A stretch of 64,000 nucleotides of DNA from Crossaster papposus. Its lineage: Eukaryota; Echinodermata; Asteroidea; Velatida; Solasteridae. Under the pieces are notes generated by a model that worked only from the letters and a program-made list of their open reading frames with translations, was not told the origin of the DNA and made no database searches. A program made the translations under genes and the position numbers. Of this stretch, positions 56,901-64,000 are shown piece by piece. Where the stretch lies: the NCBI GenBank assembly GCA_037893245.1, contig JBAIAA010000599.1, positions 2,046,001-2,110,000 of the forward strand, read 5' to 3'. How positions within the stretch are numbered: the stretch's first letter is position 1; the number at the start of each line of letters is the position of its first letter.

Positions 56901-58164
56901 CTGTGTACATTGTCATTGCATTCCTATGTATCTTATGAAGATGTGATGGTCATCTTGTTTTCATGCTTAGGCTTTCTTCCAACAATTACATAGCAATTGT
57001 CTTGTTTGTGCTTTGCTCTCAGAATCCTACTGGTACTACCTGTGCAGAAGCTGTAAACGATATACAGGTAAGTCTACCAATGTGTCTTTGTCCTCAGTAG
57101 TATAGTATTACTTGATGTGCTACATGATCCTAGTCAACAAAGTCCTGTGTCCTCTGAGGTAGTTTATAACTTGATCTAAGAGTTTCTGTGTACATTGTCA
57201 TTGCATTCCTATGTATCTTATGAAGACGTGATGGTCATCTTGTTTTTATGCTTTGGCTTTCTTCTAACAATTACATAGCAATTTTCTTGTTTGTGCTTTG
57301 CTCTCAGAATCCTACTGGTACTACCTGTGCAGAAGCTGTAAACGATATACAGGTAAGTCTACCAATGTGTCTTTGTCCTCAGTAGTATAGTATTACTTGA
57401 TGTGCTACATGATCCTAGTCAACAAAGTCCTGTGTCCTCTGAGGTAGTTTATAACTTGATCTAAGAGTTTCTGTGTACATTGTCATTGCATTCCTATGTA
57501 TCTTATGAAGACGTGATGGTCATCTTGTTTTTATGCTTTGGCTTTCTTCTAACAATTACATAGTAATTGTCTTGTTTGTGCTTTGCTCTCAGAATCCTAC
57601 CGGTACTACCTGTGCAGAAGCTGTAAACGATATACAGGTAAGTCTACCCATGTGTCTTTGTCCTCAGTAGTATAGTATTGCTTGATATGCTACATGATCC
57701 TAGTCAACAAAGTCCTGTGTCCTCTGAGGTAGTTTATAACTTGATCTAAGAGTCTGTGTACATTGTCATTGCATTCCTATGTATCTTATGAAGACGTGAT
57801 GGTCATCTTGTTTTTATGCTTTGGCTTTCTTCTAACAATTACATAGTAATTGTCTTGTTTGTGCTTTGCTCTCAGAATCCTACTGGTACTACCTGTGCAG
57901 AAGCTGTAAACGATATACAGGTAAGTCTACCCATGTGTCTTTGTCCTCAGTAGTATAGTGTTGCTTGATATGAAAGCATTTTGGCACATGTCATACAGTA
58001 CATCTCTGGTGTTCTTCTACTAATAGCCTTTATTTTGTTCACTCAATGACAATTATATACATTTGTTTTTTGTTGTTTAGTATCCGACAGTGACCCCCAT
58101 GGAACTACAAAACGCTAGTCAACAAAGTCTTGTGTCCTCCGAGGTAGTTTATAACTTGATCTAA
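53913..58164 (+). other. Five amplified terminal exons of the SET-linked gene
   Basis: Starts 53913, 54839, 55825, 56811, 58081, each after TTTTGTTTAG|. Phase 0 gives 27 codons, YPTVTPMELQNASLQ then SPVSSEVVYNLI and TAA. All five are nearly identical. Units without a full copy keep only the 3' half (CAACAAAGTCCTGTGTCCTC onward). Each full copy could terminate a transcript that splices from the SET exon with or without micro-exons. Confidence 0.6.
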
Positions 58165-58735
58165 GAGTCTGTGTACATTGTCATTGCATTCCTATGTATT
58201 TTATGAAGATGTGATGGTCATCTTGTTTTTACACTTTGGCTGTCTTCTAACAATTACATAGCAATTGTCTTGTTTGTGCTTTGCTCTCAGGATCCTACCA
58301 GTACTACCTGTGCAGAAACTGTAAACGATATACCGGTAAGTCTACCAATGTGTCTTTGTCCTCAGTAGTATAGTATTACTTGATGTGCTACATGATCCTA
58401 GTCAACAAAGTCTTGTGTCCTCTGAGGTAGTTTATAACTTGATCTAAGAGTCTGTGTACATTGTCATTGCATTCCTATGTATTTTATGAAGATGTGATGG
58501 TCATCTTGTTTTCATGCTTTGGCTGTCTTCTAACAATTACAAAGCAATTGTCTTGTTTGTGCTTTGCTCTCAGGATCCTACCAGTACTACCTGTGCAGAA
58601 ACTGTAAACGATATACCGGTAAGTCTACCCATGTGTCTTTGTCTTCAGTAGTATAGTATTGCTTGATGTGCTGCATGATGCTATTCAATAAAGTCCTGTG
58701 TCCTCTGAGGTAGATTATAACTTGATCTAAGAGTT

Positions 58736-59434
58736 GCTTGATGTGAAACTAGAGCTTCAAGGATTTTGCACATGTCGGTCGATGGCAGTTAAATGCACAA
58801 CTTGCGTGATTGCCCTGGATTGTCGGAGGTTGCAGATTTAGTTATACAAAATACAGCGCTTTTAATATTTCTATAATGAACTTGAGGTAGACAAAAAGGG
58901 CATACAAGATTAATTTCACTGGAAGAAAAACAAAAACAAAAACAAAAAAGACGGTAATACGGTACGTGAATGAAGCTTGAAATAGTGCGCGTCAGTAAAT
59001 TTAAAGAGGAAATATACACCTACCTGGTTTATTAGGATGATTCGTATTTTTAAGAAGGTAATACTACCCTTTCCCCGATTTAAATAGTAACATTAGTATA
59101 ATTGTCGATTTTGTTGTACAAAAAAGCGATCAAAAACGAGCATTTCTCAAACGCGATTTCCCCCGAATCCAAAAAACAAATTATGTATTCATTTATGCGT
59201 GTGACCCCTGTGACGACATTCTGGGACACAAGAACAACATCAACCACACACGTCCGGCGGTACGTACTACGTGTGTACACAGCCGGCCATAAGTCCCATC
59301 TCCTGTTCACGTCACGTTGTTTGGTCGCTCGCAAATACAAACTTCTACTGCTCGAATTTCTTCTTTTTTCCTCCCCCTACAATTGCTGATCTTTTGTGAT
59401 GACATTGAAGAAAGATTGATTGATATTTTGTGTA
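58736..59434. promoter_or_regulatory. Upstream region of the THAP gene
   Basis: No gene is visible. The 59200-59350 stretch is CpG-richer (CGTCCGGCGGTACGTACTAC) than its surroundings and lies just upstream of the THAP start, so it is a likely promoter. No specific element can be assigned. Confidence 0.3.
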
Positions 59435-61669
59435 ATGCCTCGGTCGTGTGCAGTTGGGGGTTGTTCGAGAAACAAGGCCAAAAACCCCGACTTAAGTTTC
59501 TTCTCCTTTCCGCGGGACAACAAAAGAAATCGTGCGTGGAGCAAGTTTGTGAACACAACGAGGTCTGACTTCAAGGCAACGAAGTGGTCCGAAATTTGCC
59601 AGGAACACTTCACTGAAGATTGCATCGACCCATCTAGCGTTCTTCAGAAACAGCACGGCAGCAAGCACTTCATCAGAGTCAAGCGGGACGCAGTGCCGAC
59701 CAAAAAAGCCCCGTCAGACGTCCGCTCATTCACCGGCTTCGGCACCGCGAGTGCGAGCACAAGCACCGGACACGACGCGAGCGCTGCAGTTGCAGGCTCT
59801 CCATCACCGAGTCGGCGGCGCAAGCTGCGTCGTCGTAGGCTTGCGTACGAGAAACGAGAGCGAACCAGGGTAAATAAAAACTAATACAATTTGTTTGTAT
59901 ATTGCCCCATATTGTATGACTGAAAACGAGCACCATTTTGTAAAGAGTACTAGCTATATAAATTAATTAGTCTATCCAAAACAGAATAAATAAAAAAACA
60001 TGTCGGCCTACCGTTTACAGAATTGTGCAATGAAAAGCGTTGCACCTATTTCGTGAAAATTATTTTATGTCTACTTTTTTGAAAGATTTTACTATCATAC
60101 CGGCATACCCCCCACCAAAACACACACCAAAAAAATATCCTAGAAAATAACCATCTATTTGGGTTCAGAACTGTTCAAACACATGGCACAACCTTACTAT
60201 TCAGGATTTCAAGACTTTTGTTTGAACAATTTTGAATGAAAATACATGTAGTATTGTTTAGGATTTGTTGGTTTTTGATGTGTTTTTGTGGGGGGTATAG
60301 TAAAATCTTTCCTTTTGACAATGAATAATGTAATCTGGATTGTATGGATAACTATTCAATAAATATGGAGGGAAAAGTTTGACATTTTATGTCAGTTAAT
60401 ACTGGCACTTTCTGGGATTTGGGCTCAGCTTTAGCCAGTTGTACAACATTTTGTGCACATATGTACTGTACGTGCATTTATATGCAAGACATTCTTAATG
60501 GCAGGTCGTTGATGAAGCTGTATCTCAGTACGAGAAGACATATGAGCATGACGAGGGTTCTGCGTCAGACTCCACAGTTACTGCACTAGGCAGCCCAAAA
60601 TATTTGCAGGTAAGAAGTTTATTTTTTTGGTTTGTGTTGATGACAATCTCTCAAAAAATAGGTTGTGAATTTTTTGGCGGCACCTGCTTTCGTTTGGTAA
60701 ATGATAATTTTCGGACGCTCCTTCAGATTGGCTAGGCCGCGTCGGCCTTTTTTCAGTAAATGCTAATCCTCCATGGATTGCCAGAGCTCGTCTCTGCATG
60801 ATACTGCCCTGCACTGAACTTGTGCAGTGACAATTTTTTGGACCTACTGAAAGAAGGTTGGCGCTACCTAGCCGATCAGAGAAAGCGTCCATGAAAATAG
60901 TGCTTAAAGTAAAACCGGCACTGGCAAAATATCCACTGCCCAAAATATACATGTATGTAGCTTAGTACAACATGTTTAGGGTAATTTGAGCAACTTTACC
61001 TTCGTTTTCTTTGACCAAATAACAAACCTGATTGTATTGTCGTGTTTGTATTAATGAAACTTGACTGTGTATCGTCTTCCGGGCAAATAAAAAGACTTTT
61101 AAGGTACTGCTTATTTTAACATGAAAAAGAATGTTTATAATTTCTATAGAGGCAATAATCTGTATACTGCACTGTTTAAGTGTGTGAAAAAGATGAATTG
61201 TTTATGATGCAAGACTGCTTTTCTAGATGCTGCATGGCCTCGACCTGATTGATTGGCTTTTCAATCAATTTGTTCCTCAAACAAGGGGTATAGGGTCCAA
61301 GCAAATGGTATTCTTACTACAATTAAATTTTTAATTTTTACTACAGACTACAGCAAGAGCATCCTCACCAAGGCAATAAACTTGTGTGAAGATGGGGTGA
61401 AAGAAGCGTGGAAGGGATACCCCGTCTTGTGTAAGAATCTCGGGCCGCTGACAGCCAAGCAGCAGCACCCAGTAAAGGAGGTGGCTGTTGCCCAGTTTGT
61501 GTCTAGGTTTGGCCAGAGTGTAAGCCAAGTCAAACGACCAGATGGCACAGAGGGACTGGTAGTAGAGGACGAGACAACGAAGAAAATAAAACGTAAGAAA
61601 AAGGAAAAGCAAGAGATGAAGAAGCTGAAAAAGAAACAAGAAGCACAAAGAAAACAACAAGATAAATAG
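59435..61669 (+). CDS. THAP-domain protein, four exons, complete
   Basis: Exons 59435-59869, 60505-60609, 61227-61287 and 61347-61669 join in frame (phases 0, 0, 1) to a 307-residue protein. The N-terminus MPRSCAVGGCSRN ... AWSKFV ... ICQEHFTEDC ... AVPT is a C2CH THAP zinc finger (C-x4-C, then C-x2-H, with the invariant Trp, Phe and Pro), a sequence-specific DNA-binding module; the start is the ATG directly ahead of it. A Ser/Ala-rich linker and an Arg-rich patch (RRRKLRRRRL) follow. The C-terminal half (LHGLDLIDWLFNQF, LTKAINLCEDGVKEAWKGYP) is unknown to me and ends in a Lys/Glu/Gln-rich helix. It has no THAP9-like transposase. Probably a nuclear DNA-binding protein. The donor AGGG|GTATAG of exon 3 is the weakest junction. 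Confidence 0.75.
60706..60905. mobile_element. Imperfect palindrome in THAP intron 2
   Basis: TTTTCGGACGCTCCTTCAGA then TTGGCTAGGCCGCG pairs with CGCTACCTAGCCGATCAG and AAAGCGTCCATGAAAA. Outside this, CAGCCCAAAATATTTGCAG at the exon end resembles the complement of GGCAAAATATCCACTGCCC. Fold-back MITE; it may have helped create the exon edge. Confidence 0.55.
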
Positions 61670-62003
61670 TAACGAAACAAAACCAAGATGGTCGGATAGT
61701 TGGGGGGGGGGGGGGGGGGGGGGTGGAGTTTAACAACTGATAATATTGTACCACTGACTGATGCTGCATTACTAACGGTGGCATACTTCCAATACCTTGA
61801 GACTAAAACCACCTGTACCAATAGATGGATAATCTTTGTATACAAGAAATATGACTCCAACATCTTATAACAAATTATCAAAGTTTCATTAAATTTTATT
61901 TTCCAAGGTGGCGGTTAGCCCTGAGCGCACAGGGCTGATGGTTGAACTAGTATTCTATTTCTTATGTTGTGATAAGGAACAGATATATTTTGTTGTAATT
62001 ACA
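61670..62003. other. 3' flank of THAP gene
   Basis: Contains a ~20-base poly-G tract (61702-61722) and nothing else notable. Confidence 0.4.
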
Positions 62004-62017
62004 TTATCGTTTACATG

Positions 62018-62525
62018 TGAAATAAATATGGCAAAGTGGACAATTGCTCGTGTAGCACCAAGTAAATGTTCTACGTAATAAAAGAATAGTAAATATGGCA
62101 AAGTGGACAATTGCTCGTGTAGCACCAAGTACATGTTCTACGTAATAAAATAATAGTAAATATGGCAAAGTGGACAATTGCTCGTGTAGCACCAAGTACA
62201 TGTTCAACGTAATAAAATAATATGGCCAAGTGGACAACTGCTTGTGTACCGCCAAGTACATGTAATAAGTATAATGATAAATATAATAGTCAGCTGCTTT
62301 TGTAAACATGGCAAGGTGGACAACTGCTCGTGTAGCACCAAGTACATGTAATAAGGATAATAAATAATGGTGAGGGAAGACAGCTGCTTGTGTAGCACCA
62401 ACTTCATGTAATAAGGATAATAAATATAATGAGAGGTGGACAACCAAGCACATACAAAATTGTAATGCAATAATAGTAAATATGGCAAGGTGGACAACTA
62501 CTTTTGTATCACGAAGTACATCATG
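62018..62525. repeat. Minisatellite, ~65-bp unit, about eight copies
   Basis: The first three units (62026-62220) are almost identical: AATATGGCAAAGTGGACAAT, then TGCTCGTGTAGCACCAAGTA and CATGTTCTACGTAATAAAAT. Later units diverge and shorten. Minus-strand frames through it are by-products. Confidence 0.8.
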
Positions 62526-62927
62526 TGGAATGTTATTAAGCACCCTTTGAATATGGGGAACAAAGTGTGAATGTAATTTAAACTAATAAATTTATACTAA
62601 TTCTGTTGTCAAATTTGTTGTTAAGCCAAAATGAAAAAAAATCATACTGCTCGTTTAAATTACCAAAATCATATTTATCAGTTAACACGATACTGTATAA
62701 TTTCTGATTTAAAACAGTTGTAACTACATGTACATTTACACTAAGCTAAATTTGCTAATGTTACAATGAAATGTAACTGCCTTCCAAATAAATTAGCAAA
62801 GGCCTCTCAGTTAGAGGGGCCACAGAAGAGTGATTTACAAACATTGTTGTGTTGTGATGGTCATCGACTGATCCCTACCCACACCCCTTCCCCCTGCAGT
62901 AATTAAACCAGTTTCCCCTTTAACTTT
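62526..62927. other. Non-coding interval, 3' flank of the minus-strand gene
   Basis: No gene or repeat recognised. Confidence 0.35.
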
Positions 62928-63905
62928 TTACAAATCTTCTAATGGAGGGTACTGGAAACCTTTAAAAGTTCCTTCGGGATCTGGGTAGGTTTCCCGCACC
63001 ACTCTCATGACACATGAAGGTAACGGCACACGGTTGTGTCTCCCGAGAAACCCCCAACACCAACGGACCACCTGCCTGTATGCAACATGTCGGAATTTCC
63101 TGGAAGGGGGGGGGGGGGGGGGGGGGGGTTGAAAGTGAAGAAGAGCAAATTTAGTCCAATGTGTAGAGAAATGACTTTCATACATTGATTATATACACAC
63201 AAATAATTGAAAGGTGTTTCAAGTAGGGAGAGGTAGGGAGGAAAATTCCCCCCCCCCCCCCCCCTTCTCATTTTGAACAAACATAAGCCACCGTTAATTT
63301 GTTAGTGTGTGTGTATATTGAACAAAATTGTACAAACGGAACTCGCCACAATGAGTAATTTTGCTGTCATTCCCCCCCCCCCCCCCTCCCCCTTCTATTT
63401 ATCAAATTATTTTCTTCTGGGCAAAAACAATGGACATGGACATGCTACTGCAGTGCAATATAAGTTCATGCACATAACTAAATCTTCAACCTGGGTAGAT
63501 TGCTGTTCTACTGCTGTCATCTCTATCTGAAGCATCTGAATCGACTGGATTTTTGTTTACCTTTTACCCATGTGTTTTGGGGTTTTGTGGGGGTGATATA
63601 TGAAACGATATAGCTAAAAGTTGTGGAAAAACTACACCGTGACTGTCGTGATCTCATTACAGCACAATACGTACTTGTCTCTTTCTCCCTCAATGGCCCT
63701 GGCACCATACTGCTGCCTGTATCCATAGTATGCAGTCTGTAGTGTCCCTGGATTGAGGCAAGTTGCCTCGAACCAGGGGTGCTCTGTGAAACAGACAATT
63801 GTGCCGATGTTGCTTTCTTCCAACTTTTGTGCCATCTCTGGAATCTCGGCACAGCATTTGCAGGAAACAACATCTTCTTCGACGATACATCGGCCACAAG
63901 AACAC
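62928..63905 (-). CDS. P2X7-type cytosolic C-terminal domain protein (3' exons)
   Basis: The minus-strand exon starting 63905 (acceptor TTCTTGAAG|) gives CSCGRC, then SCKCCAEIPEM, then CFTEHPWFEATCLNP and YGYRQQYG. The last exon, 63099-62928 (acceptor CCCTTCCAG|), gives KFRHVAYRQVVRWCWGFLGR, then RVPLPSCVMRVVRETYP and stops at TAA. The Cys-rich C-x-C-x2-C cluster, HPxFExxCLN, YRxxAYRQ and the LGR...P.C...IR signature are those of the cysteine-rich, zinc-binding C-terminal domain of P2X7 receptors, which also exists as stand-alone proteins in many invertebrates. Whether a channel part exists upstream is unknown: the gene continues beyond the window. The donor of the first exon is uncertain (around 63645-63655). 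Confidence 0.75.
63100..63640. other. Intron with poly-G and poly-C tracts
   Basis: Homopolymer runs of 15-23 bases lie at about 63106, 63248 and 63371. The first serves as the polypyrimidine tract of the last exon's acceptor on the minus strand. Confidence 0.6.
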
Positions 63906-64000
63906 CTTCAAGAAAAAAAGTTGGATTTAATATTACATAAACACATACACATTTAAAGTTTAATTGATTGTATTTATATATTTAACTAAACACTAAAACT

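Larger units (their letters stand above)
50447..58618 (+). other. Twenty 45-nt symmetric micro-exons with intact splice sites
   Basis: Starts: 50447, 52872, 53155, 53435, 53715, 54125, 54409, 54635, 55051, 55336, 55621, 56037, 56322, 56607, 57023, 57308, 57593, 57876, 58291, 58574. Each follows TTGCTTTCAG or TTGCTCTCAG and precedes GTAAGTCTA. In phase 0, as dictated by the SET exon donor and the terminal exon, each encodes NPTGTTCAEAVNDIQ or a close variant. Any number can be included without a frame change. In the alternative phase the unit reads SYWYYLCRSCKRYT, and several of the few differences between copies are silent in that phase (CTC/CTG, AAA/AAG, TAC/TAT, ACA/ACC). The coding phase is therefore not settled. 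Confidence 0.6.
50290..58735 (+). repeat. Array of 20 repeat units with micro-exons (higher-order structure)
   Basis: The basic unit is ~285 bp: pyrimidine tract and acceptor, a 45-nt micro-exon, donor GTAAGTCTACC, a short intron-like stretch, and the 3' half of a terminal exon with its stop and 3' flank (AGAGTTTCTGTGTACATTGT). Every second or third unit is ~416 bp, with a complete terminal exon. From 54635 to 57593 the pattern 416+285+285 repeats at exactly 986 bp (micro-exon starts 54635, 55621, 56607, 57593), a higher-order repeat. A 2.1-kb LTR element interrupts the first unit. Confidence 0.9.

Noticed and set aside
62004-62543. 179-codon minus-strand ORF
   Set aside because: By-product of the 65-bp minisatellite.

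Overview
This is intron-bearing animal DNA, not bacterial or phage. Genes are split by GT-AG introns, and AT-rich non-coding DNA is packed with transposons, MITEs, SINEs, LINE and LTR fragments, and satellites. The gene families present (BEN, THAP, KMT5A-like SET, P2X7-type cytosolic domain, zinc-finger/tyrosine-recombinase proteins) together with frequent TAGGCCTA and TACATGTACATGTA words suggest a marine invertebrate, perhaps an echinoderm or hemichordate. That assignment is an inference with low confidence.

Layout. 0-6.3 kb: fragment of a repeat-associated protein, the end of a Ty3/gypsy pol with a C2H2 zinc-finger ORF behind it, and a three-exon DDE-like transposase gene on the minus strand carrying one in-frame stop. 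6.3-10.8 kb: small hairpin element, a 12-bp minisatellite of roughly 76 perfect copies, and a 183-bp tandem duplication. 10.8-16.6 kb: minus-strand BEN-domain gene in which I can join several exons in phase. Its last exon is tandemly duplicated together with a TTAA-type MITE, and both copies share a frameshift. A 1.1-kb fold-back element sits in one intron. 16.6-33.7 kb: plus-strand gene with a candidate first exon at 20.0 kb, a B-box exon at 23.9 kb and an 895-codon exon at 27.1 kb encoding zinc fingers, a tyrosine-recombinase-like domain and a Myb-like tail. The 5' part of the large exon is preceded by three decayed tandem copies, and two decayed copies of the body follow. 33.7-38 kb: three tandem units holding two kinds of TTAA-flanked MITE. 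38-45 kb: mostly non-coding with several inverted-repeat elements. 45-49.4 kb: helicase fragment, then a fold-back transposon whose terminal inverted repeats are built of 19-bp tandem repeats, enclosing LINE and SINE copies. 49.6-58.7 kb: an exon from a SET domain without its core, followed by an array of 20 near-identical 45-nt micro-exons with intact splice signals and five copies (plus one divergent copy) of a terminal exon. A young 2.1-kb LTR element is inserted in the first unit. 59.4-61.7 kb: a complete four-exon THAP-domain gene. 62-64 kb: a 65-bp minisatellite and the 3' end of a minus-strand P2X7-type cytosolic-domain gene that runs off the window.

The genes do not form a pathway. 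What unites the window is tandem duplication: exon, gene-body and satellite amplification occur repeatedly, and within-window paralogs give filled and empty sites for several mobile elements. The best candidate for something undescribed is the SET-linked micro-exon array, whose 45-nt exon keeps reading frame whatever number is included. All domain calls are from reading motifs by eye; no database search or transcript was available.
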